In this document: piece by piece, positions 1 through 9,091 of the stretch | Layout: the number at the start of each line of letters is the position of its first letter | Position numbering within the stretch: position 1 is the stretch's first letter | NCBI GenBank assembly: GCA_023444705.1 | Contig: JAEXMB010000065.1 | Coordinates: 1 to 36,743, forward strand | Length of the DNA stretch: 36,743 nt | Direction of reading: 5' to 3' | Origin: Pseudomonadota bacterium | GTDB lineage: Bacteria; Pseudomonadota; Alphaproteobacteria; Micavibrionales; UBA2020 | Translations under genes and position numbers: made by a program | Notes under the pieces: model-generated | Told to the model about the DNA's origin: nothing | Databases searched by the model: none | Seen by the model: only the letters and a program-made list of their open reading frames with translations

Positions 1-395
1 GGGCTCAGCAATGTGGGATCAAGTTCATGCGGGGCGATAATGCGAAACCCTTCGCGCTCAAGTTCCTGCGCCACCGCACGCAACAGCGTATCGTCGCCGA
101 GCGCACGGCGGCCAAGACGCGCAAAAAGTTGCAAGGTGCGGAAATCGGGTTTGAGTTCGGCAAGGGCTGGACGGCGCACATGCCCCGCCATGACCAGCGT
201 ATCGACACCTTCGGCCTTGAGCAGATCAATCGCCTTGCCCGCAGCTCCCATACGTACCCATGCATCGGGGCTGGTGGCGGCATCGGCCTGACCGCGCAGG
301 CCAAGCGTGTAAAAGGGCCATGCCTGCGCGCGGGCCGCCGCCTGCAAACGCCGCGGCAATCCTCCCCCACCTGCAATGATCCCGAGCCTGCCCAT
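1..395 (-). CDS. lpxI: UDP-2,3-diacylglucosamine pyrophosphatase LpxI (5' part, runs off the window)
   Basis: LpxI hydrolyses UDP-2,3-diacylglucosamine to lipid X and UMP in lipid A synthesis; it replaces LpxH in alphaproteobacteria. Reading from the ATG at 395 gives 131 codons without a stop. The N-terminus begins MGRLGIIAGGGGLPRRLQ, the glycine-rich opening typical of the LpxI (DUF1009) family, followed by segments such as LLKAEGVDTLVMAGHVRRP and LGDDTLLRAVAQELE that also fit the family. The start lies 8 bp after the lpxA stop, so it is the next gene of the same operon. The C-terminal half is outside the window. A competing 123-aa reading frame across the same bases is arginine-rich and without family features, so it is a shadow. 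Confidence 0.88.
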   Translation of the reverse strand, partial: MGRLGIIAGGGGLPRRLQAAARAQAWPFYTLGLRGQADAATSPDAWVRMGAAGKAIDLLKAEGVDTLVMAGHVRRPALAELKPDFRTLQLFARLGRRALGDDTLLRAVAQELEREGFRIIAPHELDPTLLS

Positions 396-403
396 ATGCG
401 TCT

Positions 404-1201
404 TTAGGTTCCTGTCTTGGGTTGCAGTAGCGAACGACCGTCCTTGGCGCGGATGAAATCGATCATGCGCATGACAACCGCTTCCTGACCGTAATCGTTG
501 GCGACCTTGTCGGTGCGCTCGGCCAGCGTGCCTTGCGCGTCGAACAGCTGCTTGAACGCTTTCATGAGCGTCTGCACCTGATCCTTGGTGAAGCCGCGGC
601 GTTCAAGCCCGACATAGTTCAGGCCCGCAAGTTGCGCGCGCTCGCCTTTGACCAGGCCGAAGGGAATAACGTCGTATTCAACGCCCGACATGCCGCCGAT
701 CATGGCGAAGGGACCGATGCGCACGAACTGATGCACCGCCGACAAACCGCCGATGATGGCGAAATCGCCGACCTCGACATGGCCCGCCAGCGTCGCGTTG
801 TTGGCGAGGATGACGTTGTTGCCCACAACGCAGTCGTGCGCCACGTGGCTGCCCATCATGAACAGGCAGTTGTCGCCGACGACGGTGGTCATGGCGCCGG
901 TTTCCGTGCCCGGGTTCATGGTGACGTGTTCGCGGATCTTGTTGTTCTTGCCGATCACGAGAGTCGAGGCCTCACCCTTGTATTTCAAATCCTGCGGGTC
1001 AGAGCCCAGCGAGGCGAAGGGAAACACGACCGTGCCGTCGCCGATGGTCGTGTGACCATCAACGCAGACGTGGGATTTCAGCTCGACATTGTCGCCGAGC
1101 GTGACATGCGCGCCGACCACGCAATAGGGGCCGATTTTCACGCCTGCGCCCAGTTTGGCGCCTTCGGCGACCAGTGCGGTCGGATGAATGGAATTGGTCA
1201 T
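404..1201 (-). CDS. lpxA: UDP-N-acetylglucosamine acyltransferase LpxA
   Basis: First enzyme of lipid A synthesis: transfers an R-3-hydroxyacyl chain from acyl carrier protein to the 3-OH of UDP-GlcNAc in the cytoplasm. The 265-aa protein has the usual family length. Residues about 1-190 are a left-handed beta-helix of hexapeptide repeats (for example IHPTAL, VKIGPY). The catalytic histidine is H122 in HVAHDC. The C-terminal helical part carries GLERRGF. The position matching the acyl-chain ruler (E. coli G173) is glycine here (G170, in MIGGMSG), which in characterised enzymes permits longer chains of about C14; that inference is by alignment only. A Shine-Dalgarno-like AAAGG lies upstream. 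The gene sits about 95 bp after fabZ and 8 bp before lpxI. Confidence 0.97.
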   Translation of the reverse strand: MTNSIHPTALVAEGAKLGAGVKIGPYCVVGAHVTLGDNVELKSHVCVDGHTTIGDGTVVFPFASLGSDPQDLKYKGEASTLVIGKNNKIREHVTMNPGTETGAMTTVVGDNCLFMMGSHVAHDCVVGNNVILANNATLAGHVEVGDFAIIGGLSAVHQFVRIGPFAMIGGMSGVEYDVIPFGLVKGERAQLAGLNYVGLERRGFTKDQVQTLMKAFKQLFDAQGTLAERTDKVANDYGQEAVVMRMIDFIRAKDGRSLLQPKTGT

Positions 1202-1296
1202 GTTTTTATAGCCTTTCGTTACCCCCAGCCTAGCAACCGGGGGGGCCTAAACTCAAATCACGCGATGTGACAGATCGTTGCAGGCCGCCCCTGAAA

Positions 1297-1761
1297 TCAG
1301 GCGGGTTTCTGATCCTTGTCAAAGATCATGGCGGTGACCACGGCCTCGGCGCACAGCTCGCCTTCGACCTTGGCTTCACAGCGGAATTTCCATACGTTGC
1401 GGCGGTTCTGGATGCGCTGGACATGAATGTGCAGTGCATCGCCGGGGGTTACGGGCTTGCGGAACTTGCCCTCGTCCACGGCCATGAAATAGACCAGCTT
1501 GCCTTCAAGCTCCGACCCTGCCGAATGCACCACCATCGCGGCGGCGGTCTGGGCCATCGCCTCGATGATCAGCACGCCTGGCATAACAGGCGCGCCGGGG
1601 AAATGCCCCTGAAAAAACGGTTCGCTGATGGTGACGTTTTTCAGGCCGACGGCGCTTTCGTTGGGCACGACGTCCAGCAGACGGTCGAGCAACAGGAACG
1701 GATAGCGGTGCGGCAGCATCTCCATGATACGGTTGGCATCGGCAACGAGAGATTTAGTCAT
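1297..1761 (-). CDS. fabZ: 3-hydroxyacyl-[ACP] dehydratase FabZ
   Basis: Dehydrates 3-hydroxyacyl-ACP to trans-2-enoyl-ACP in type II fatty acid synthesis. It competes with LpxA and LpxD for the same 3-hydroxyacyl-ACP pool, which explains its position between their genes. The 154-aa protein is a single hotdog fold of normal length. It carries the signature HRYPFLLLD at 18-26 and the catalytic histidine H53 in GHFPGAPVMPG, with the acidic partner E67 in IIEAMAQ. A Shine-Dalgarno GGGGAA precedes the ATG, only 5 bp after the lpxD stop. Confidence 0.97.
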   Translation of the reverse strand: MTKSLVADANRIMEMLPHRYPFLLLDRLLDVVPNESAVGLKNVTISEPFFQGHFPGAPVMPGVLIIEAMAQTAAAMVVHSAGSELEGKLVYFMAVDEGKFRKPVTPGDALHIHVQRIQNRRNVWKFRCEAKVEGELCAEAVVTAMIFDKDQKPA

Positions 1762-1766
1762 TGTTC

Positions 1767-2789
1767 TTATTCCCCTTTACGGTCCGACATTTTCGACATG
1801 ATGGCGACCTGGCGCATGAATTGCTTGATCGGCACGGCGGGCGTGCCCATCAGCTCCGCCCCTGCCGGCACGTCGCGCATGATACCCGATTGCGCCGCAA
1901 TCTTGGCACCGGCACCGATCGACAGGTGGCCTGCAAGCCCCGCCTGACCGCCGGTCATGACGAAATCGCCAAGACGGGTCGAACCGGAAATGCCGGTCTG
2001 CGCGACGATGACGCAATTGCGCCCCGTCTGCACGTTGTGGCCGATCTGCACGAGGTTGTCGATGCGCGTGCCCTGCCCGATGACGGTGTCTGGCCCCGCT
2101 CCGCGGTCGATGGTTGCATTGGCGCCGATTTCAACGCCGTCTTCGATCAGCACGCGGCCCAGCTGCGGCACGGACACAAAGCCGCTGCTGTCCATCGCAA
2201 AACCAAAGCCCGGACGGCCGATCACGGCGCCGGGATAAATCGTCACCTTGTTGCCGATAACAGTATGGGTCAGATAGACGTTGGCGCCGATGATCGTATC
2301 GTCGCCGATGGTCACGCCGTCTTCGATCACCGCGCGCGCACCGATGCGGCAACGCGCACCGATGACAACATTGGCACCGATCACTGCACCGTGGCCGATA
2401 TGGCAATCAGCGCCGATCTTTGCCGAGGCGTCGACGATCGCCGATGGCGCGACAAACGCCGTCACCGCAGGCTGCGGATAAAACGCCTGCGCCGCCAGCG
2501 CATAGGCGCGATAGGGATTTTTGGTTACCAGACAGACAAGGCCTTGCGGCGCATGCTCGACCATTTCAGGGCGCACGAAACATGCGCCCGCCTTGGTGGC
2601 CTTGAAATGGGCGGCGTATTTCTTGTTGTCAAGAAAGCTCAGGTGATCCGCCGTGGCATCGGCCAGCGGCGCCACATCGCTGACCTGACGGGCAGCCGCG
2701 CTTTCATCCGACAGGGCCGCGCCCGACAACTCGGCCAGTTGGCCAAGCGTCAGGGGCGATGATCGGGTGAAAAAGCGCGGGTCTGCCAT
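1767..2789 (-). CDS. lpxD: UDP-3-O-(3-hydroxyacyl)glucosamine N-acyltransferase LpxD
   Basis: Third step of lipid A synthesis: adds the second hydroxyacyl chain, N-linked, to UDP-3-O-acylglucosamine. The 340-aa protein has an N-terminal uridine-binding domain (about 1-105, including FLDNKKY near 52-58 and the NPYRAYA motif at 91-97). A left-handed beta-helix of hexapeptide repeats follows (about 110-310), then a short C-terminal helix. The catalytic histidine is H251 in VQIGHNV. The GRPGFGF stretch at 191-197 is also typical. It is preceded by skp with a 32-bp gap and followed by fabZ 5 bp later, the standard bamA-skp-lpxD-fabZ-lpxA order. Confidence 0.97.
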   Translation of the reverse strand: MADPRFFTRSSPLTLGQLAELSGAALSDESAAARQVSDVAPLADATADHLSFLDNKKYAAHFKATKAGACFVRPEMVEHAPQGLVCLVTKNPYRAYALAAQAFYPQPAVTAFVAPSAIVDASAKIGADCHIGHGAVIGANVVIGARCRIGARAVIEDGVTIGDDTIIGANVYLTHTVIGNKVTIYPGAVIGRPGFGFAMDSSGFVSVPQLGRVLIEDGVEIGANATIDRGAGPDTVIGQGTRIDNLVQIGHNVQTGRNCVIVAQTGISGSTRLGDFVMTGGQAGLAGHLSIGAGAKIAAQSGIMRDVPAGAELMGTPAVPIKQFMRQVAIMSKMSDRKGE

Positions 2790-2821
2790 CGGTATAATCC
2801 GTCAGGTCGGTGATGCGGTGA

Positions 2822-3358
2822 TTACCACTTGATGTCGATTTTTTTGACTTTGGCGTTCAGACGCTTGACGACCTCGTCGGTCACGTCAAGGCTGGGCTCG
2901 GCCAGAACGACGGCTTCCTGTGTCAGGACCGACGCATAGCCGCGCTCCTTGGCGACATCGGCCGTGATCTTGCGGGCTTCGTCGCGCAGCTTGTTGATGC
3001 CGTCGGCCATACCCTTGTCGAGGGTCTGTTTGCGCTCCTGCACCATTTTCTGCGCCTTGACGAGCTTGTCTTCAAAGTCCTTGCGGGCCTTGTTGAACTC
3101 GTCCTCGCTCATCTTGGACTTCTTGGCGATGATGTCTTTTTCCAGCTGCGCCAGCGTGTCGCCTTCTTTCTGGATCTGCTTTTCGTACTCGTCGCGCTTG
3201 CTTTCAAGCGTGCTGAAGATGCCCTTGGCGGCATCGGTTTCTTTCATGACGCGGGTCATGTCGATCACGCCGAAGGTGTAGTTCTGCTCGGCATGCGAGG
3301 TTGCGGGCATCACCAGCAGGGCTGCGGCGAGTGCAAGGGTTGCAAAGGTCTTTTTCAT
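2822..3358 (-). CDS. skp: Periplasmic chaperone Skp/OmpH family
   Basis: Skp is a trimeric periplasmic holdase that carries unfolded outer-membrane proteins from the Sec machinery to the BAM complex. The 178-aa protein starts with a signal peptide (MKKTFATLALAAALL, cleavage probably after SHA at about residue 23). A short beta segment (YTFGVIDMTRVM) is followed by a long charged helical hairpin rich in K, E and D (about 45-130), which forms the tentacle arms. A C-terminal body segment ends in KKIDIKW. Family assignment rests on this architecture and on the position directly after bamA; sequence conservation in this family is low. The gap to bamA is 47 bp. Confidence 0.9.
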   Translation of the reverse strand: MKKTFATLALAAALLVMPATSHAEQNYTFGVIDMTRVMKETDAAKGIFSTLESKRDEYEKQIQKEGDTLAQLEKDIIAKKSKMSEDEFNKARKDFEDKLVKAQKMVQERKQTLDKGMADGINKLRDEARKITADVAKERGYASVLTQEAVVLAEPSLDVTDEVVKRLNAKVKKIDIKW

Positions 3359-3405
3359 GGTCGGGGTTCTTTCAGGGGTGGGGTTATTTTAAAGATAGTC
3401 AAAGT

Positions 3406-5715
3406 TTAGAAACGGGTGCCGAAGCTGAAGCGGAAAACCTCGGTCTCGTCGTAGTCTTCTTTCTTGACCGGCGTGGCAAGGTCGATACGCACAGGGCCCA
3501 TCGGAGAGCGCCACGTCACGCCGCCGCCAACAGAGGCACGCATCGTGTTGGTGTCGTCGATGCCCGCACCGTTTTGATCGATGTCGGTCAGCACGCCGAA
3601 GTCGCTGAACACGTGCAGACGCACACCAAGGTCCTCGGGCAGGCCGCTCGGGAAGGCCAGCTCGGTCGAGCCGCGCCAGAACTTGTTACCGCCAAGCGCG
3701 TCGTCCGTCGCCGCGTCGCGCGGGCCGATACCACCGTCGGCAAAACCGCGCAGGGTGCTGCCGCCGATGTAAAAACGCTCGTTGATGCGTACATCGTCTT
3801 CCTTGATGCCGAAGATGTATCCCGCTTCGCCCAAGAGGCTAAAAATCCACTTGTCGACGATGGGATGATAGTACGTCCCGCCGATCTTGGTACGCAGATA
3901 GTCGGCATCGCCGCCGATGCCCGCCAGTTCGTTTTCAAGGCGCAGCACATAACCTTCGGTCGGATCGAGCTTGCTGTTGGTTACGTCATAGACCAGCTTC
4001 TGGCCGATGGCGGAGGTCGAGCGCTCGCCTTCCTGTTGTTTGATGTACGTCGATGCGTTGGCGTCGATGTTGGTGATGTCGGTGACGTCAAAGCGATAGG
4101 TCAGCGTCTGGCGCAGGTTTTCCGACAGCGGATAGCCAAGGTTGAGGCCCATACCCGTACGGCGGCTGTCATAGGATGATTCATCCTGCAGGTCGCGCGT
4201 GACGTGGAACAGGTCGATCCCTGCACTCAGGTCGCGCTTGAGGAAATACGGCTCGACGAAGCTGAAGTCGATTTCGTTGCGGCGGCCTGAAATAGTGGTA
4301 GCGAGTTCAAGCTTCTGCCCCTTGCCGAGGAAGTTGCGCTCGCGGATGCGGAAATCACCCAAGGGGCCGTCGGAGGTCGAAAAGCCAGCACCCAGCGACA
4401 GTTCGCCTGTCGATTTTTCCGACACCGTGATGTCGACGTCGGTCTTGTCCGCCTCGGCGGTTTGCACCGGCTTGACCTCGACGCGCTCGAAGAACCCGAG
4501 GTCCTTGATGCGCTGTTCGGATTTCTTGAGCTTGGCGGTGTTGTACGGGTCGCCTTCGACCAGATCCATCTCGCGGCGGATCACCTCATCCAGTGTGCGG
4601 ACGTTGCCGTTGATGTTGATGTTATCGACGAAGGTCTTCTGGCCTTCGTTGATGGTAAAGCGGATGTCGATGGTTTTCTTGTCGCGGTTGCGCGCCACTT
4701 CGGGACGCACGTCGACAAAGGCGTATTGCATGTTGCCCAGCGCGTCGGTCATCGCCTGCACGCTCTTTTCGATCTTGCTGGCGCTGTACCATTCGCCCGG
4801 ACCGAAGGTCAGGGTTTTCTTGAGCGGATCGGCGTTGAGGTCGGGAATGGCACTGGTGATATGCACGTTGCCGACCTTGTAACGCTCGCCCTCTTCCAGC
4901 GTATAAGTGACGAAGAAGTCCTTGCGGTCGGGCGACAGTTCGGCCACGGCGTTTTCAACGCGGAAATCGGCATACCCCTGATCGAGGTAGAATTTACGCA
5001 GCAACTCGCGGTCATAGGCCATGCGGTCGGGATCGTATTTGTCGTCGGAGCTGAAGAAACGCCACCAGCGGTCTTCCTTGGAGCGCACGACTTTCTGCAG
5101 GTCGGCATCATCGAACTTCTTGTTGCCGACGAAGCTGATGCGCGAGATCAGGGTCTCGGGACCTTCGCTGATTTCAAACACAAGGTTGACGCGGTTCTGG
5201 TCGAGCTTGATGATCTTGGGCTCGATCGAGGCCGAGAAACGTCCCGACAGGCGGTAGACTTCCTGCAGGCGTTCGACATCTGATTGCACGCGCGCGCGGG
5301 TAAAGACGGTACGCGGGCGGATCTGGATTTCCGACAGCAACACGTCGTCCTTGAGCTTGGCGTTGCCTTCGAAATTGATCTCGTTGACGATGGGGTTTTC
5401 AACCACCACGACGATCAGGTCGTTGCCTTCCTGATAGAGCGACACGTCGGCGAACAGGCCGGTGGCATAAAGGCTTTTGAGCGCGCGGTCCAGGCGTGCG
5501 GCGTCAAACGGGTCGCCCGCCTGAACGTCGATATAGGACATGACCGTCGCGGGCTCGATACGTTGCGTACCTTCGACGCGCACCTGCTTGATGGTGGCCT
5601 GGGCAAGGGCGGCCGTGGAGGCACCCATGACCAAGACCGCCAGCATGATTGCCGTTGCGGTTGCACGCAGTGCCGACGCGGAGCGGGCCTTGCCTGAAGG
5701 AAAGCTGGTTTTCAT
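3406..5715 (-). CDS. bamA: Outer membrane protein assembly factor BamA
   Basis: Central subunit of the BAM complex, which inserts beta-barrel proteins into the outer membrane. The 769-aa precursor has a signal peptide with a hydrophobic core near 20-33 and a likely cleavage after ALA (residue 38). Five POTRA domains follow at about 41-108, 109-186, 187-276, 279-357 and 360-436. The remaining residues form the 16-strand barrel. The loop-6 motif required for function appears as STLRGF (RGF at 656-658), and the last residue is phenylalanine (FGTRF), the usual outer-membrane beta-signal. The gene lies 54 bp after rseP and 47 bp before skp. Confidence 0.98.
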   Translation of the reverse strand: MKTSFPSGKARSASALRATATAIMLAVLVMGASTAALAQATIKQVRVEGTQRIEPATVMSYIDVQAGDPFDAARLDRALKSLYATGLFADVSLYQEGNDLIVVVVENPIVNEINFEGNAKLKDDVLLSEIQIRPRTVFTRARVQSDVERLQEVYRLSGRFSASIEPKIIKLDQNRVNLVFEISEGPETLISRISFVGNKKFDDADLQKVVRSKEDRWWRFFSSDDKYDPDRMAYDRELLRKFYLDQGYADFRVENAVAELSPDRKDFFVTYTLEEGERYKVGNVHITSAIPDLNADPLKKTLTFGPGEWYSASKIEKSVQAMTDALGNMQYAFVDVRPEVARNRDKKTIDIRFTINEGQKTFVDNININGNVRTLDEVIRREMDLVEGDPYNTAKLKKSEQRIKDLGFFERVEVKPVQTAEADKTDVDITVSEKSTGELSLGAGFSTSDGPLGDFRIRERNFLGKGQKLELATTISGRRNEIDFSFVEPYFLKRDLSAGIDLFHVTRDLQDESSYDSRRTGMGLNLGYPLSENLRQTLTYRFDVTDITNIDANASTYIKQQEGERSTSAIGQKLVYDVTNSKLDPTEGYVLRLENELAGIGGDADYLRTKIGGTYYHPIVDKWIFSLLGEAGYIFGIKEDDVRINERFYIGGSTLRGFADGGIGPRDAATDDALGGNKFWRGSTELAFPSGLPEDLGVRLHVFSDFGVLTDIDQNGAGIDDTNTMRASVGGGVTWRSPMGPVRIDLATPVKKEDYDETEVFRFSFGTRF

Positions 5716-5769
5716 GTATCTCTGTGCCTGATGACGATGCTTTTGTTTTTTATCGTTATTTTGCGAAAA

Positions 5770-6984
5770 TCACGATACCAGATTCACCACGTAATCGACA
5801 ACCTTTAGCTGGAGCAGGTCATTCCAGGTGGCAAATACCATAACACCAAGCAAGAAGACCATGCCTACCCGCAGGGCGTATTCCTGCACCCGCTCGCCAA
5901 GGGGTTTGCCCTTGACGGTTTCAAGCGCATAGAACATCAGGTGGCCGCCATCCAGCATGGGGATCGGCAGCAGGTTGATAAGGCCGAGATTGACCGACAG
6001 CAGGGCGGCAAAGGTAATCATCGCAATCAGGCCGCGCTGGGCATAGTCGCCCGCATAGGCGCCGATGCGCAGAATGCCACCCAGCTCATCCGTGCTGCGG
6101 TACCCCATGATCATCTGGCCGATGGCGGTCAGAGTATCGGCGCTAATGTTCCAAGTATCCTTTACAGCCTGCGTAAAAGCGCTGCCGGCACTGTGGGGCT
6201 GGATTGCGGTATCGGCGGGCGGGCTTTTCAGGCCAAGGCGGCCCGTGGAATGGCGAAAGCCAAAGCGGTCTTCCTCGACCACCAGTTCGGGCGTGATGGA
6301 GAGCGTCTTGACGTTTTGCTCGTCCCAGACGCCATTACCTTTGTAGTGAACCAGTTTGACCTCGATCGGCTGATCGAGGTGGACCGCCACGTATTTGCTC
6401 AGATCCTGAAAACGCTCCATCTGCACGCCGTTGAGCGACAGGATCTTGTCGTCAGGCCTGATGCCCGCCTTGTCGGCGGCGGAGCCTTCGATCACGGTCG
6501 CGGCCACGGGCGGCATATAGGGCTTGCCCTCGACCATATAAAGGCCGGTCAGCAAGGCGATAGCAAAGATAAAGTTGATGGCAGGGCCGGCCACGACGAT
6601 GGCCGCGCGCTTGGCTACCGGTTGGGTAAAGAAAGCGACCTTGCGCTCGTCCGTTGTCATCGGGCGTACGTCAGCCCCCTCGCCCGTGACCGCATCGGCG
6701 TTGCGCGCACTGGCGGGGTCGAGATCGCCAAACATCTGCACATAGCCGCCAAGGGGGATGAGGCTGAATTTCCAGCGCGTGCCGTGGCGGTCGGTGCGGC
6801 CAAACAGCTCCTTGCCAAAACCGATCGAAAACGTCTCGACCTTCACGCCGCACCAGCGGGCGACAATATAATGTCCAAACTCGTGTACAAAAACGAGCAG
6901 GCTGAGGACCAGAATGAACGGCCCGCCATAATCCTTGAAAAAGGTAAAGGGCGTGGTCAGCAACTGGTGGAAAAGATCGTTCAT
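5770..6984 (-). CDS. rseP: RIP metalloprotease RseP (site-2 protease)
   Basis: Intramembrane zinc protease that cleaves transmembrane segments, classically anti-sigma factors and remnant signal peptides in the inner membrane. The 404-aa protein has the zinc motif HEFGH (H34, E35, H38) inside the first membrane helix. The second half-site NLLPIPMLDGGHL lies near the C-terminus. A single PDZ domain (around GSAADKAGIRPDDKILSLNGV) sits between them, where E. coli RseP has two. Hydrophobic helices near 128-148, 325-345 and 372-392 fit the family. A strong Shine-Dalgarno AAGGAGG (6993-6999) lies 10 nt before the ATG. The substrate cannot be told from the window. Confidence 0.96.
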   Translation of the reverse strand: MNDLFHQLLTTPFTFFKDYGGPFILVLSLLVFVHEFGHYIVARWCGVKVETFSIGFGKELFGRTDRHGTRWKFSLIPLGGYVQMFGDLDPASARNADAVTGEGADVRPMTTDERKVAFFTQPVAKRAAIVVAGPAINFIFAIALLTGLYMVEGKPYMPPVAATVIEGSAADKAGIRPDDKILSLNGVQMERFQDLSKYVAVHLDQPIEVKLVHYKGNGVWDEQNVKTLSITPELVVEEDRFGFRHSTGRLGLKSPPADTAIQPHSAGSAFTQAVKDTWNISADTLTAIGQMIMGYRSTDELGGILRIGAYAGDYAQRGLIAMITFAALLSVNLGLINLLPIPMLDGGHLMFYALETVKGKPLGERVQEYALRVGMVFLLGVMVFATWNDLLQLKVVDYVVNLVS

Positions 6985-7049
6985 GGGGTCAAGCCCTCCT
7001 TCACAGGCGCGTTTTACGCAGCCATTGATTTACAAGTATTTATCTACGC

Positions 7050-8204
7050 CTATCCGGCGCTTTCAGCAAGGGTGCGCGCAATCGCGTCGAGCGTAAAGAC
7101 ATCGTCGACCATCACGGGCGCGCTGCCCGGGCAAATCTCGGGCCATTCACGCATGACCCGCGCCACCAGCGGCACAATGGTATCAAAGCGGCGCTGCCCC
7201 GCCAGAAATTGCGCCACCGCAACCTCGTTGGCGGCGTTGAAGGCCACGGCCATGCCGGTTTCGTCGCCTTCGATCCCGCGCACAAGTTCCAGCGCCTCAA
7301 AACGCTTGAAATCAGGAACTTGGATATCAATGCTAATCTTGTTGTTAAGGTCAAGCGTGGCACCCGTGGTGACGATACGCTGCGGCCATGCCAGCGCATG
7401 CGCAATCGGCGTGCGCATATCTGATGCACCCATTTGCGACAAGACACTTCCGTCCTGATATTCAACCATTGCATGAATGATGGATTGGGGGTGGATGCGC
7501 ACCTCGATCTGGCTCATCGGCAGATCAAAAAGATACATCGCCTCAATGACTTCCAAGGCTTTGTTCATCATCGTCGCGCTGTCGACGGAAATCTTGGCGC
7601 CCATCGCCCAGGTGGGGTGCTTGACGGCTTCCTGCGGCGTCACTTCGCCCAATGTTTCAAGCGGGCGGTTCAGGAACGGCCCACCCGAAGCGGTCAGGAT
7701 CACGCGCTTCACATGCGCGCGCGCCTTGGGGTCCAGCACCTGAAAAACCGCATTATGCTCGCTGTCGACCGGCAGCAGGGTCGTGCCATGCTGCGCCACT
7801 GCCGCTAGCATCAGCGCGCCAGCACAGACCAGCGATTCCTTGTTGGCCAGTGCGACCACCCCGCCCTGCTCGATCGCGGCAAGTGTCGGGCGCAATCCCG
7901 CGATGCCGACAATCGCCGCCATCACCCATTGGGCAGGCATGCGCGCGGCTTCGACAACCGCATCGGCACCTGCCGCGACCGTCGTTTGCGTGCCCGCCAA
8001 GGCCTGTTTAAGGGCATCGTACAGGCTTTCATCGCCAATGACCGCATGGGCGGCGTTGAGCTTTCTGGCTTGCTCGGCCAGCAGGGCCACGTTCTTTTGC
8101 GCCGTCAGCGCGACCACGCGGAATTGTGCCGGATTGGCGGCGATCAGGTCGACGGTGGATTGCCCGACCGATCCGGTCGAGCCAAGAATGCTGACGGTTT
8201 TCAT
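7050..8204 (-). CDS. dxr: 1-deoxy-D-xylulose 5-phosphate reductoisomerase Dxr (IspC)
   Basis: Second enzyme of the MEP isoprenoid pathway: converts DXP to 2-C-methyl-D-erythritol 4-phosphate using NADPH and a divalent metal, in the cytoplasm. The 384-aa protein has normal length. The NADPH-binding loop is GSTGSVG at 8-14. Further signatures are LANKESLVCAG, the metal-binding PVDSEHNA, ILTASGGPF, and the substrate-binding block SVDSATMMNKALE. The C-terminal segment carries FNAANEVAVA. Isoprenoid output feeds the nearby uppS product. It is 12 bp after cdsA and 65 bp before rseP. Confidence 0.98.
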   Translation of the reverse strand: MKTVSILGSTGSVGQSTVDLIAANPAQFRVVALTAQKNVALLAEQARKLNAAHAVIGDESLYDALKQALAGTQTTVAAGADAVVEAARMPAQWVMAAIVGIAGLRPTLAAIEQGGVVALANKESLVCAGALMLAAVAQHGTTLLPVDSEHNAVFQVLDPKARAHVKRVILTASGGPFLNRPLETLGEVTPQEAVKHPTWAMGAKISVDSATMMNKALEVIEAMYLFDLPMSQIEVRIHPQSIIHAMVEYQDGSVLSQMGASDMRTPIAHALAWPQRIVTTGATLDLNNKISIDIQVPDFKRFEALELVRGIEGDETGMAVAFNAANEVAVAQFLAGQRRFDTIVPLVARVMREWPEICPGSAPVMVDDVFTLDAIARTLAESAG

Positions 8205-8216
8205 GGCGGCAGGTCC

Positions 8217-9068
8217 CTATCTGGCCAGCATGGCGGCAATAAAGGCGCCATAGACAAGCGCGACCAGTAACAAGGCGTCGATACGGTCGAGAATGCCGCC
8301 GTGGCCGGGGATCAGGTTGCTGGTGTCCTTGATGTTATATTTGCGCTTGAAATATGACACCGACAGATCACCCACCTGCCCGACCATACCAAGAAACACG
8401 CCGAGCGCGAAATAGGCCCAGCCACCCGCAAGCGCGCGCTGTTCGTCGCCAAAGCTCAGCCACGGGCAGCTCATCAGTGCTGCGATCGCGCCCGCACCAA
8501 GACTGCTGCCAACAAAGCCTGACCATGTTTTCTTGGGGCTGATCTGCGGCGCAAGTTTGGGCCCGCCGATCAGGCGGCCAAAAATATAGGCAAAGCTGTC
8601 GCTGGCCCAGACGATGAACAACAGGGTAAGAAAATGAAACAAGCCGTTTTCAATACCTGTGCGCAGCCAGACCATGACCGCGATCGACAGCACGATATAG
8701 ACAAACCCGCCCACCAGACCGCGCAAAGACGGCCCCTGTTGCGCGTAGTTATAGGCGAAGATCAAAAAGCACAGTGACAGCGCGAAGACCAGCACCGGAA
8801 CGCCGCCGCCCAGCAAATGCGCCACCAGCACAGCCAGCGCCGCCAGCGTCGCCGCCAGCGTCACCAGACCGGATGGATAGGCATGATCCTTGCGCAGCAT
8901 GTCGCCCCACTCGCGCACGGACAGGGCGGCAGCGGCAGCCATCATCAGTGTGAAGCCCCAGCCACCGAAATAAATAATAACCAACACCGCAGGCGCAAAG
9001 ATCGCGGCGGATTTCAGGCGTGTCTTGAGAGAGCTATCGGGTTTCGGCGCCGCGAGTTGTTCGGTCAT
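8217..9068 (-). CDS. cdsA: Phosphatidate cytidylyltransferase CdsA
   Basis: Makes CDP-diacylglycerol from phosphatidic acid and CTP at the inner membrane, the branch point to all phospholipids. The 283-aa protein has about seven to eight hydrophobic helices. The CDP-alcohol signature is close to the C-terminus: it begins SYFKRKYNIKD, continues through LIPGHGGILDRID, and contains the two metal-binding aspartates. A second conserved block, SPKKTWSGFVGS, is in the middle. The start has a good ribosome site, AAAGGGG. It lies 23 bp after uppS and 12 bp before dxr. Confidence 0.96.
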   Translation of the reverse strand: MTEQLAAPKPDSSLKTRLKSAAIFAPAVLVIIYFGGWGFTLMMAAAAALSVREWGDMLRKDHAYPSGLVTLAATLAALAVLVAHLLGGGVPVLVFALSLCFLIFAYNYAQQGPSLRGLVGGFVYIVLSIAVMVWLRTGIENGLFHFLTLLFIVWASDSFAYIFGRLIGGPKLAPQISPKKTWSGFVGSSLGAGAIAALMSCPWLSFGDEQRALAGGWAYFALGVFLGMVGQVGDLSVSYFKRKYNIKDTSNLIPGHGGILDRIDALLLVALVYGAFIAAMLAR

Positions 9069-9091
9069 CGTATATCCCCTTTGTGTGTGGT

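Noticed and set aside
5..376. A 123-aa minus-strand frame at the window edge
   Set aside because: It is arginine- and proline-rich with no family features; the overlapping frame from 395 gives a clear LpxI N-terminus.
1202..1296. A C-run/G-run inverted repeat before lpxA, considered as a terminator
   Set aside because: The pairing is five or six bases with a long loop and no T run; it may be a weak structure only.
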